From positions 1 to 20,677 of the forward strand of contig CAZFUY010000052.1 in NCBI GenBank assembly GCA_964522445.1: 20,677 bases of DNA, read 5' to 3'. The position numbers were made by a program, and so were the translations under genes. Below, one piece after another: positions 1-6,458 of this stretch. Every line of letters starts with the position of its first letter. The stretch's first letter is position 1. A model generated the notes under the pieces. The model was given only the letters and a program-made list of their open reading frames with translations, was not told where the DNA came from and did no database searches. This stretch comes from CAZFUY01 sp964522445 (GTDB taxonomy: Bacteria > Pseudomonadota > Gammaproteobacteria > SZUA-229).

Positions 1-43
1 ATTGGAGTAGTTGTCAATATGCTGTTTTTTGAGGCTTTTCTAA

Positions 44-154
44 ATATAACGCCGAGTTCAGCCGCACGAAAAGTTTCGTGGCTTTTGTGGCATTATAGCG
101 AAGCGCCACAAAAGATGCGTAACTTTTCGTGTCCGCTGGAACGTTTTGTTAGCC
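44..154 (-). repeat. attC recombination site of the BRCT-protein cassette
   Basis: Read on the minus strand, the site opens with R'' GGCTAAC and closes with R' GTTATAT. L'' (TTCCAGCGGACACG) pairs imperfectly with L' (CGTGCGGCTGAACTC), and L'' carries the extra unpaired bases expected of an attC bottom-strand fold. The centre is a long inverted repeat around CTTTTGTGGC/GCGCCACAAAAG. The extrahelical asymmetry sets the orientation to minus, matching the gene that ends only 2 nt before it. The site marks the end of a mobile gene cassette recognised by an integron integrase. No integrase gene is in the window. Confidence 0.85.
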
Positions 155-156
155 AT

Positions 157-1371
157 TTAAGTTTCAGGTAATTCGCCAGTTTCAAGCATTGCTATAAACT
201 GCTTTTCATTTAAAACGATTACGCCTTGTTTTCTAGCAGTTTCAATTTTTTTAGGGCCCGCATTATAGCCGCAGCATAGAAATGAAAGTTTCTTAGTTAC
301 TGATGACCTTATAGTTAAGTTTTTCTCTGTTGCTATTTTTATTAGTTTATCTTTATCTTCTTTTTTGAAGCCCGTGAAACATATATCAGGTAGCGTTGTA
401 TTGGCTTGACGAGGCGCTGGGTTTGCTTTAACGAAATGTTCTAATTTACTGTTTATTTCATTAATGTCCGTGATGTATTCTAGGATTCTGTCTTTTCTAA
501 ATGTTCTTATGTTATTTGATTTTTTACATATTCCCTGAATATATTCTTCAGAGCTAGATATTGCAGTTATTTCACGTTTAGTTATATTGCCTTTTGCATC
601 TTGGTATATAAAGATAGATGTAGACGTGTCTGGGAATATTCTTCCATGCGCTGATATTCTAAATTTTTCTGTAATGGTGTTTTTCGATTTTACATATACT
701 GCTTTTTTTACTAACTCTTCTACTTCTTGACTGGTGATTTTTTGAGTGATGAAAAATGCTATTTTAATAGTAGGTGTTATTTTTTCAGAACTAGAAAAAC
801 CTGCTTCTCTGGGAGTTAATATAATTGGTTCAGAATGCATATTCTTAAAAAGCTGGTTTTTTATTTTTAAATATTTTTCTCTTGCGATAGGGTTTGTACT
901 GTCAATTGCCATTACAAATGTAGGTTTTCTTTCTGATAATGATTTGGCTATATTAGATGATACATCTAAGTCTTTATTGATTTGTTGTATATTGATAGGA
1001 GGTTCAGGGTTTTTAGTGTTTTCATTAAGTATAATATTTAAGTCGCCTTTCCATAAGGCGGAATATAATTTTCCTTGTGTGGTATGTATTTGGCCGATTG
1101 ATACCATTTTATGATTTTTGTATAATTCAATTCTTACTTCTGAATTCCAGTTTGCTTCAAATACACCATTACTATTTGCAGTTGTAGAATACCCTCTAGC
1201 CGGATGCCTTACTTGTAAAAAATATTCGATATCATTTTTTACTTCACTCCATTCACTATCATATGCTTTTTTAGTGTCATATAAAATATCACCTTCCTCA
1301 AAACAGCAAAGATATACAGCATCAGAAAATGCTTGTGGTAGTGCCCATTTAAAACCAGATATAAAATCCAT
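157..1371 (-). CDS. Integron-cassette protein with WYL-like motif and C-terminal BRCT domain
   Basis: 404 aa. Residues about 327-396 match the BRCT domain of bacterial NAD-dependent DNA ligase: an FTGF opening, an SSVTKKLSFLCCG core, then AGPKKIETARKQGV and a final FIAML helix. Residues about 258-299 resemble the end of a WYL domain (YIQGICKKSNNIRTFRKDRI). WYL domains often sense nucleic acid or ligands in DNA-damage and defence regulators. Residues 1-150 and 150-255 are not recognised; 152-158 (FVMAIDS) is a hydrophobic strand. No catalytic site is evident. An AAAGGAC ribosome-binding site lies 5 nt upstream of the ATG, and the start is 29 nt inside the cassette boundary, a usual cassette layout. 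The gene fills its cassette between two attC sites. A role in DNA repair, regulation or phage defence is inference from domains and context only. Confidence 0.8.
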   Translation of the reverse strand: MDFISGFKWALPQAFSDAVYLCCFEEGDILYDTKKAYDSEWSEVKNDIEYFLQVRHPARGYSTTANSNGVFEANWNSEVRIELYKNHKMVSIGQIHTTQGKLYSALWKGDLNIILNENTKNPEPPINIQQINKDLDVSSNIAKSLSERKPTFVMAIDSTNPIAREKYLKIKNQLFKNMHSEPIILTPREAGFSSSEKITPTIKIAFFITQKITSQEVEELVKKAVYVKSKNTITEKFRISAHGRIFPDTSTSIFIYQDAKGNITKREITAISSSEEYIQGICKKSNNIRTFRKDRILEYITDINEINSKLEHFVKANPAPRQANTTLPDICFTGFKKEDKDKLIKIATEKNLTIRSSVTKKLSFLCCGYNAGPKKIETARKQGVIVLNEKQFIAMLETGELPET

Positions 1372-1399
1372 ATTGTCCTTTGGTATTAATTATTTTTTT

Positions 1400-1511
1400 G
1401 GCTAACGCTGAGTTCAACTGACCGAAAAGTTACGCACCTTTTGTGGCATTATAGCGAAGCGCCACAAAAGGTGCGTAACTTTTTGGGTCAGATTGAAACG
1501 ACTTGTTATAG
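1400..1511 (-). repeat. attC recombination site between the two cassettes
   Basis: On the minus strand: R'' CTATAAC, L'' TTTCAATCTGACC, L' GGTCAGTTGAACTCAGC, R' GTTAGCC. L'' carries one extra base (the A in TCAATCTG) relative to L', the hallmark extrahelical base. The stem continues through AAAAAGTTACGCACC and its complement to the same CTTTTGTGGC...GCCACAAAAG core seen in the site at 44-154. Site length (112 bp) is nearly the same as that one (111 bp). This is the most canonical of the three sites. Confidence 0.92.
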
Positions 1512-1645
1512 GCTTTTATTTTTCGCTAGGCTTTGGTTTTGGCTTGGCCGGAGTTGTTGCACCTTTTTTAATTAGTTTTATTGGTGTTGATGCACCATCA
1601 TTAATTTTAGTGCCTTTGTTTTCATTTTTACTCATGTTTGTTTCC

Positions 1646-2065
1646 TTATATGTTATTAGTTACAAAGAGCACAATACTAATAAGTGCTGATATAAATAAA
1701 ATGCCAGATAATATATTTAATGCTTCTGTTAAATTTGCAGCTGGGTTGTTTTTATTTTCATACTCTTTTAGGTCTTTTAAATAGTATTTTTCTGCATATT
1801 CAATTTCTTTTTTTTGGGCTTGTTGACTCACAACAAAAGACAACATTGTAGAAATAATAGCAGCAAGAAATAAAAACCAACCTCTTTCAAGCAGCTCAGT
1901 ATTTATTGCTTGTTCTACAGGAACAACAAACTTAAAAAAGGTTAATGATAGACCAAGCCCAGCACTTGATAAAGTTAAGACCGCCTTGTCAAATGCTTCA
2001 TTATTAGAAAGCATTCTTCTATTTATTTCTTCACAGAATATTCTATAAGTCTCATGGTCTGGCAT
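1646..2065 (-). CDS. Integron-cassette three-helix membrane protein, function unknown
   Basis: 139 aa. It has a charged N-terminal stretch (residues 1-27), a first hydrophobic segment at about 29-50, a second at about 61-80, a charged, coiled-coil-like EIEYAEKYYLKDLKEYENK stretch at about 87-105, and a last hydrophobic segment at about 114-136. An AAAAAGGAA ribosome-binding site lies about 7 nt before the ATG, which is 17 nt inside the cassette boundary set by the attC at 2083-2208. I do not recognise a named family. Small cassette-encoded membrane proteins of this build are common in chromosomal integrons; some small membrane proteins of similar layout act as effectors in phage defence, but nothing in this sequence proves that. 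About 134 nt separate the stop from the next attC. Confidence 0.75.
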   Translation of the reverse strand: MPDHETYRIFCEEINRRMLSNNEAFDKAVLTLSSAGLGLSLTFFKFVVPVEQAINTELLERGWFLFLAAIISTMLSFVVSQQAQKKEIEYAEKYYLKDLKEYENKNNPAANLTEALNILSGILFISALISIVLFVTNNI

Positions 2066-2082
2066 TTAATATTCCTTTTTAC

Positions 2083-2208
2083 CTATAACGCCCTAATAAC
2101 CAGACTAAAACCCACCCGGCTAGTTGTTTAATGTAGGTTTAGTAGCATACTACAAAAAGAACCATAATCGCTAAGGGTTTTTGGTCTGCGTTAATTTACT
2201 TGTTAGCA
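2083..2208 (-). repeat. attC recombination site, array-proximal
   Basis: On the minus strand: R'' TGCTAAC, L'' about TTAACGCAGACC, L' about GGTTTTAGTCTGGTTATTA, R' GTTATAG. The AGTCTGG/GCAGACC pairing includes an unpaired G in L'', and the stem extends into AAAAACCC/GGGTTTTA. It is 126 bp long, and its centre differs completely from the other two sites. It would belong to a cassette lying at higher coordinates, but no convincing gene is seen directly upstream. Confidence 0.75.
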
Positions 2209-2278
2209 CTTTTTTGCTTGGGCTACACCCGGCTATTTGCAGATTGAACTGAGTAACTGAATTTGCAATGCTCTTTCA

Positions 2279-2328
2279 GTAAACTTAATGAACTGGTGTT
2301 TCCACCAAGTTTACCTGGCATCAGCCAG
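2279..2328 (-). other. Two adjacent hairpins, possible structured RNA or folded DNA element
   Basis: An inner stem TGGTG/CACCA (2294-2307) has a four-base loop that reads GAAA on the minus strand, a GNRA tetraloop. It is framed by GTAAACTT (2279-2286) and AAGTTTAC (2307-2314). A second stem CTGGC/GCCAG (2315-2328) abuts it. The GNRA loop favours a minus-strand transcript, but no RNA family is recognised. Confidence 0.35.
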
Positions 2329-2669
2329 CTAAAACTAAACCTGTATTGATTAATTCGTTTGTAATACTTAATTGTGGCCTTCAGGCCGTAACACTTTTAA
2401 TGCTTTAATTTTTCTTTTTTTTACGCTTTTCTCGGTTTTCTCGCTTTTCTCAGCTTTGACGCTTAATCAATAACTGATTCTCTGATTCAGTTTCAGATAA
2501 ATTAAATATTTCAACCTGAATAATTATTGCAATTCCATTTCATTAAGTTTTCAGCGAATTAAATAATAACGTTTTTTAATTTTCAGCTATAAAAATCATT
2601 TGAATTATATTTGTCATTTCAGTAATTAAATTTTTAATGGCTTTTATTTCTTTGGTGCTAACAGTGTAT

Positions 2670-2703
2670 TAGACAGAATGCCTATATTTAGCCATTCTGT
2701 CTA
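2670..2703. repeat. Perfect 11-bp inverted repeat
   Basis: TAGACAGAATG (2670-2680) is followed after 12 nt by CATTCTGTCTA (2693-2703). It lies just past the stop of the small gene at 2747-3094 and could act as its transcription terminator or as a protein-binding site. There is no clear U-tract on the minus strand, so a terminator role is uncertain. Confidence 0.5.
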
Positions 2704-2758
2704 GATTTAACCATATATGTCTAAATATATGAACAAGCGCCTATATCTAGCCATTTGT
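2680..2758. repeat. Four imperfect ~20-bp direct repeats
   Basis: Units start at 2680, 2699, 2719 and 2739, giving a 19-20 bp period. They begin GCCTATATTTAGCCAT, GTCTAGATTTAACCAT, GTCTAAATATATGAAC and GCCTATATCTAGCCAT. The first and last are almost identical, and the third is the most diverged. The last unit covers the stop codon (2747-2749) of the adjacent gene. The spacing of about two helical turns is typical of iterated protein-binding sites, but the binding protein is unknown. Confidence 0.55.
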
Positions 2759-3094
2759 TTTTGTAATTATTTTAATAATTCTTTTCTTTAAGCCGAGTTT
2801 TTTGGCTATTTCATAATCCATTATCCATACTTTATGTTCTGTTGACCATTTTGCGCCTGCGGTTTTTACCTGTTGGCGTTGTTTAGTTTCATTGAAGTTA
2901 ATCTTTACCCAGGCATTAATGTTTGGGTTTGTTCTTATGTATGGTTTTTCATCAATGATCAGTTCAACGGTGGTAAAGCGTTTTTGGCTTAGTTTATCTA
3001 TGCGGTAGCGTACGCATACTAGTTGTTCGCCATATTTTTTGAGTAGTCGTTTTGTACCCATATCGCCAGGTTGGAGTGTTTTTCTAATTTCCAT
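2747..3094 (-). CDS. Small conserved hypothetical protein (MEIRKTLQPGD type)
   Basis: 115 aa when started at the ATG at 3094, which has an AAAGGA ribosome-binding site 9-10 nt upstream. A longer in-frame start at 3172 is rejected because it lies inside the hairpin terminator of the neighbouring operon. The N-terminus (MEIRKTLQPGDMGTKRLLKK) and the segment EQLVCVRYRIDKLSQKRFTT look like a recurring proteobacterial protein of unknown function that I recall only as hypothetical. The C-terminal part (WVKINFNETK, then VKTAGAKWSTEHKVWIMDY) suggests a small alpha/beta fold; the AGAKWSTEHKVW stretch resembles a nucleic-acid-binding or DUF5710-like motif, which is inference. It has no signal peptide or membrane segment. 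It is basic, as expected for a nucleic-acid-binding protein. It lies between nrdJ and the cassette array, same strand as both. Confidence 0.75.
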   Translation of the reverse strand: MEIRKTLQPGDMGTKRLLKKYGEQLVCVRYRIDKLSQKRFTTVELIIDEKPYIRTNPNINAWVKINFNETKQRQQVKTAGAKWSTEHKVWIMDYEIAKKLGLKKRIIKIITKTNG

Positions 3095-3135
3095 ATTAGT
3101 ACTGCTTCCTTTAGCCTGTATTAATCCATATTTAG

Positions 3136-3175
3136 TAAATGAAAAGGCCGTCAGAAAAACTGGCCTTTTCATTTA
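3136..3175 (-). terminator. Terminator of the nrdJa-nrdJb operon
   Basis: There is a perfect 14-bp inverted repeat, TAAATGAAAAGGCC (3136-3149) with GGCCTTTTCATTTA (3162-3175), and a 12-nt loop. It starts 16 nt past the nrdJb stop. The stem ends in A/T pairs rather than a long U-tract, but its position and strength fit a transcription terminator. Confidence 0.75.
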
Positions 3176-3191
3176 TTAGTTTATTTTTATT

Positions 3192-3878
3192 TTACCCGCA
3201 CTTGGACTCACCACAATTCAAACAGGTCATACAACCATCCATTAATACAGCGGCTTTGGTGTGGCATTTATTACAAAGCTGTGCGCCATCAGGGAAGTTA
3301 TCTTCTGATTCGCTGTTATTTGTTTTGCTTTGACGTGATTCATATTGAGCACGTTTTTCTGCGATGAGTTTTTTCTGGTGTTCATCTGGGCCATCGTCTT
3401 TTATAAGGCCGGTCATTTTCATATGGGATTCAATGGCATCACCAATTTCTGCTACCAGGGATGGCATGAACTTGCCGCCTTTTTTAAAGTAGCCGCCCTG
3501 TGGGTCGAATACGGCTTTTAATTCTTCTACTAAAAAGCATACGTCACCACCTTTGCGGAATACAGCTGAGATAACGCGCGTGAGTGCGACGACCCACTGG
3601 AAGTGATCCATGTTTTTTGAGTTGATAAATACTTCATAGGGCTGGCGTGTTTCGTTGTCTGTGCCCTGATTTAAAATAACATCGTTTATCGTCACATAGA
3701 GGGCATGTTCTGATAAGGGGGTTTTTATTTTGTATGTTGAACCCACTAACATTTCTGGGCGTTCTACATTTTCATGCATGTGTTCCATGCAGGGTTTTTT
3801 CTCTTCTATTTTTTGTTCGGGTTCATCGTCTTTTACTACTTTGAAGGAGACGATCTTTGAGTTTATCTGAGTGCTCAT
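3192..3878 (-). CDS. nrdJb: Split class II ribonucleotide reductase, small subunit NrdJb
   Basis: 228 aa, close to the ~230 aa known for Pseudomonas NrdJb. Residues about 42-155 correspond to the C-terminal domain of class II reductases (TSCPD-type region: YEVFINSKNMDHFQWVVALT, then RVISAVFRKGGD). Residues 165-195 are a charged linker. The C-terminus carries six cysteines, C202-x2-C205, C216-x2-C219-x2-C222 and C227, a zinc-ribbon-like tail. In class II enzymes, C-terminal cysteines pass reducing equivalents to the active-site disulfide after each turnover. An AGGAC ribosome-binding site lies about 9 nt upstream. It is 114 nt downstream of nrdJa on the same strand and is followed by a strong hairpin. 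The protein is expected to be required together with NrdJa for dNTP synthesis. Confidence 0.93.
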   Translation of the reverse strand: MSTQINSKIVSFKVVKDDEPEQKIEEKKPCMEHMHENVERPEMLVGSTYKIKTPLSEHALYVTINDVILNQGTDNETRQPYEVFINSKNMDHFQWVVALTRVISAVFRKGGDVCFLVEELKAVFDPQGGYFKKGGKFMPSLVAEIGDAIESHMKMTGLIKDDGPDEHQKKLIAEKRAQYESRQSKTNNSESEDNFPDGAQLCNKCHTKAAVLMDGCMTCLNCGESKCG

Positions 3879-3956
3879 TGTTTTTTTGTCCTGTTCTTTT
3901 CTCTCTTATTTTGGAGAGTTTGGGGCGGGGTTAATAAAATAAATCCCCTTACCCTG

Positions 3957-3979
3957 TCCCTCTCCCCAGGGGAGAGGGG
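3957..3979. repeat. Tight GC-rich hairpin between nrdJa and nrdJb
   Basis: CCCTCTCCCC (3958-3967) pairs with GGGGAGAGGG (3969-3978) around a single A, flanked by further CCCC and GGGG runs. This resembles a CCCTCTCCCC/GGGGAGAGGG intergenic repeat that I recall from gammaproteobacterial genomes. Lying between two genes of one operon, it could dampen transcription into nrdJb or protect the upstream transcript. Both roles are inference. Confidence 0.6.
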
Positions 3980-3992
3980 ACTTTAATTAAAG

Positions 3993-6146
3993 TTAAAACT
4001 TACCGTAGTAGCCTTCTTTTAAGGCATCGAATAAATTTGCGGCGGTGTGCATTTCGCCATCGTATTCTATTTCTTCGTTGCCTTTTACTTCTACTGTGCT
4101 GCCATCTTCCAGTGTGAACTGGTAGGTGGTGTTTTCCAGATCTTTTTCCTGAACCAGCACGCCCTGGAATACTTCGGGATTAAAGCGGAAGGTTGTGCAG
4201 CCTTTTAGTCCTTTGTCGAATGCGTATTCGTATATGTTTTCGAATTCTTTAAAGTCATAGTCAGTGGGCACGTTGGCTGTTTTGGAAATAGATGAATCAA
4301 TCCATTTTTGTGCGGCTGCCTGAATATCTACGTGTTGCGTTGGTGATATGTCTTCTGAAGAAATAAAGTACTCAGGTAATTTTTTATCTTCTTCATCTGA
4401 AAAAGGCATTGCGTCCTGATTTACCATGGCGCGATAGGCGAGCAGTTCAAAAGAGTAAACGTCTACTTTTTCTTTTGATTTCTTGCCTTCACGAATAATG
4501 TTACGTGCATAGTGGTGTGCAAAGCTGGGCTCAATGCCGTTGCTTGCATTATTGGCCAGTGATAAAGAAATAGTGCCTGTGGGTGCAATGGAGCTATGGT
4601 GCGTAAAGCGGCAGCCATATTCTTCAAGATCTTTAGCCAGTTCGGGGTCTTCTTTGGCAACCTGCTGCATGTAGCGACTGTATTTTGCATGTAATATTTT
4701 GCCGTGAATTTTTTTGCCAACTTTCCAGCCATCATCAAGCATTTCTGGGCGTTTGTAGAGCATTTCATTTGTCACTTCAAATTCTTTTTCAAGAACGGGT
4801 GCCATGCCTTTTTCTTTCGCCAGTTCTACACCTGTGCGCCAGCCTTCCATTGCAAGTTCTTTTGTTACTTTTTCTGTGAAGCCCAATGATTCTTCTGAGC
4901 CGTATTTAACACCCATCATGGTGAGTGTTGATCCAAGACCTAAATACCCCATGCCGTGACGACGTTTGCTGGTGATTTCGTCTCGTTGTTGTGGCAGAGG
5001 CAGGCCGTTTATTTCAATTACATTGTCCAGCATGCGTGTGAATATGCTGACGGTCTTTTTATAATTATCCCAGTCGAATTCAGCTTTGTTGGTGAATGGA
5101 TTTAATACGAAACGGGTCAGATTTATTGAGCCTAATAAACAACTGCCATAAGGAGGCAATGGCTGTTCACCACAGGGATTGGTTGCACGAATATTTTCGC
5201 AGAACCAGTTGTTGTTCATTTCATTTACTTTGTCGATAAGAATAAAACCAGGTTCTGCATAATCGTATGTGGATGCCATGATGGTGTCCCATAAACGACG
5301 TGCGGGCACAACACGAGAAATTTTGCAGGCCACAAGACCGGCATCGTTTGTCATGTAGTCATCTCTTACTGGCCATTCGCGCCAGATGATTTTATCTGTG
5401 CTGTTAAGATCCAGATTTTCCTGTACATATTCTTTTGTGGTCATTGGGAAGGCAAGCGGCCATTCTTTATTGGTTTTTACTGCTTCTACAAAGTCTGTGG
5501 TGATCAGCAGTGATAAATTAAACTGGCGTAAACGACCGTCTTCACGTTTTGCGCGGATGAAATCAAACACATCAGGATGACCAACATCAAAGGTTGCCAT
5601 TTGTGCGCCACGACGGCCACCCGCTGAAGATACGGTGAAGCACATTTTGTCGTATATATCCATAAATGACAGTGGGCCAGATGTGTAAGCGCCAGCACCT
5701 GAAACATAACCACCTTTAGGGCGCAGAGTTGAGAATTCATAACCAATACCGCAACCGGCTTTAAGAGTGAGACCTGCTTCGTGGACTTTTTCCAGAATGC
5801 CATTCATTGAATCGGTAACAATGCCAGAAACGGTACAGTTGATAGTGGATGTGGCGGGTTTATGTTCCTGTGCGCCCGCATTGGAAATAATGCGTCCAGC
5901 AGGGATAGCACCATGGCGAAGAGCCCAGGAAAACTTGTCATGCCATTCTTTTTTTAGCTCGTCTGTGGTTTCAACATCGGCCAGTGCTTTGGCAACGCGT
6001 TCGTATGTTTCGTCTAAATTCTGGTCAACATTTGATCCGTCTTTTGCTTTTAATCTGTATTTTGTATCCCAGATGTCGAGGGATGCTTCCTGAAAAGGAA
6101 CTTCATTTATATTATTGGGTACGGCTTGCAGTTGCGGTGCAGTCAT
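3993..6146 (-). CDS. nrdJa: Adenosylcobalamin-dependent (class II) ribonucleoside-diphosphate reductase, catalytic subunit NrdJa
   Basis: 717 aa. It reduces ribonucleotides to deoxyribonucleotides in the cytoplasm, using a B12-generated thiyl radical and needing no oxygen. The catalytic loop N323-P-C325-G-E327 contains the thiyl cysteine with its Asn and Glu partners. C104 (in INCTVSG) and C336 (in GSCLLGSINL) fit the redox pair; the 11-residue gap from C325 to C336 equals that of the Thermotoga enzyme (C322/C333). The phosphate-binding loop APTGTISLS is at about 521-529. The chain ends where one-piece NrdJ enzymes continue into the TSCPD/cysteine tail, which is encoded separately by nrdJb. 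The start is fixed by AAGGAT 5 nt upstream of the ATG. Paired NrdR boxes lie 39-86 nt upstream. Confidence 0.95.
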   Translation of the reverse strand: MTAPQLQAVPNNINEVPFQEASLDIWDTKYRLKAKDGSNVDQNLDETYERVAKALADVETTDELKKEWHDKFSWALRHGAIPAGRIISNAGAQEHKPATSTINCTVSGIVTDSMNGILEKVHEAGLTLKAGCGIGYEFSTLRPKGGYVSGAGAYTSGPLSFMDIYDKMCFTVSSAGGRRGAQMATFDVGHPDVFDFIRAKREDGRLRQFNLSLLITTDFVEAVKTNKEWPLAFPMTTKEYVQENLDLNSTDKIIWREWPVRDDYMTNDAGLVACKISRVVPARRLWDTIMASTYDYAEPGFILIDKVNEMNNNWFCENIRATNPCGEQPLPPYGSCLLGSINLTRFVLNPFTNKAEFDWDNYKKTVSIFTRMLDNVIEINGLPLPQQRDEITSKRRHGMGYLGLGSTLTMMGVKYGSEESLGFTEKVTKELAMEGWRTGVELAKEKGMAPVLEKEFEVTNEMLYKRPEMLDDGWKVGKKIHGKILHAKYSRYMQQVAKEDPELAKDLEEYGCRFTHHSSIAPTGTISLSLANNASNGIEPSFAHHYARNIIREGKKSKEKVDVYSFELLAYRAMVNQDAMPFSDEEDKKLPEYFISSEDISPTQHVDIQAAAQKWIDSSISKTANVPTDYDFKEFENIYEYAFDKGLKGCTTFRFNPEVFQGVLVQEKDLENTTYQFTLEDGSTVEVKGNEEIEYDGEMHTAANLFDALKEGYYGKF

Positions 6147-6184
6147 TTTTTATCCTTGTACGGCTGGATTCATTAGCATTTAAT

Positions 6185-6232
6185 AATGCACATGTTGTGT
6201 GTTTGCGTGTAAGTTAACACAAGATATTGTGT
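6185..6232. promoter_or_regulatory. Paired NrdR boxes controlling nrdJa-nrdJb
   Basis: The distal box 6217-6232 reads ACACAAGATATTGTGT, a near-perfect match to the NrdR consensus (ACAC, eight A/T-rich bases, GTGT). The proximal box 6185-6200 reads AATGCACATGTTGTGT, with one good half. The boxes are 32 bp apart start to start, the three-helical-turn spacing typical of NrdR operators. NrdR is the nucleotide-sensing repressor of reductase genes. I could not single out a confident -10/-35 pair here. Confidence 0.82.
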
Positions 6233-6367
6233 TTATGAAGTGAATATGTGATTTTTTTTACAAATGGTATCACGCCTTATTGTGGCGGCTTCTGAGAGTG
6301 ATTGGCGTGTATTATGAGGGGGATAAAAGGCTATAAATGGTCTTTTTTTAACCAACTTTATGGTTTT

Positions 6368-6397
6368 TTGTCCACAATATATAGTGTTTAGTATAAA
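6368..6397 (+). promoter_or_regulatory. Candidate sigma-70 promoter ahead of the permease gene
   Basis: TTGTCC (6368-6373) is followed after 18 nt by TATAAA (6392-6397). It is about 290 nt upstream of the permease start, with the REP doublet and MITE in between. This would therefore have driven the permease operon before the repeats arrived. Sequence match only. Confidence 0.4.
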
Positions 6398-6425
6398 AAG
6401 CAGGCACTATTGAACGAAGATTTTA

Positions 6426-6449
6426 TGTAGGAGCGGCTTTAGCCGCGAT
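6426..6449 (+). repeat. REP unit, left half of a disrupted REPIN
   Basis: The unit reads TGTAGGAGCGGCTTTAGCCG and then CGAT. Its own internal GCGGCTTTAGCCGC hairpin and the conserved GTAGGAGCGG head are typical of REP elements moved by RAYT transposases. An inverted copy lies at 6634-6657. Confidence 0.8.
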
Positions 6450-6458
6450 TAATTATTG

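Larger units (their letters stand above)
2209..2746. other. AT-rich region without a recognisable gene, between cassette array and small conserved gene
   Basis: No open reading frame longer than a few dozen codons has coding character on either strand. The region holds a pair of hairpins (2279-2328), a three-fold 9-bp tandem repeat of the form GCTTTTCTC/GGTTTTCTC (2425-2451), a small GGCC-TTCA-GGCC hairpin near 2372-2383, and an inverted plus direct repeat cluster at its right end. A weak minus-strand promoter candidate (TTGCAA at 2527-2532, 18 nt, TATTTA at 2508-2503) points toward the cassettes. In a complete integron the integrase and attI would be expected on this side of the array. They are absent, so this may be a non-coding cassette or a scar of a lost integrase. 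That is inference. Confidence 0.5.

Noticed and set aside
1..43. Start of another cassette left of the first attC
   Set aside because: There is too little sequence; no start codon or ribosome-binding site is seen on the minus strand before the window edge.
746..1405. Plus-strand reading frames opposite the BRCT-protein gene
   Set aside because: They are antisense shadows of a gene with a good ribosome-binding site, recognisable domain and correct cassette orientation.
1493..1690. Plus-strand 65-codon hydrophobic reading frame between the 139-aa gene and its attC
   Set aside because: It would start at a TTG inside the attC stem with no ribosome-binding site, runs against the cassette direction and overlaps the end of the minus-strand gene. 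It cannot be excluded as a small membrane peptide, but the support is too thin.
3095..3172. Longer N-terminus (26 residues) for the 115-aa protein
   Set aside because: The upstream start lies inside the nrdJ terminator hairpin, while the internal ATG has its own AAAGGA ribosome-binding site and begins the conserved part.
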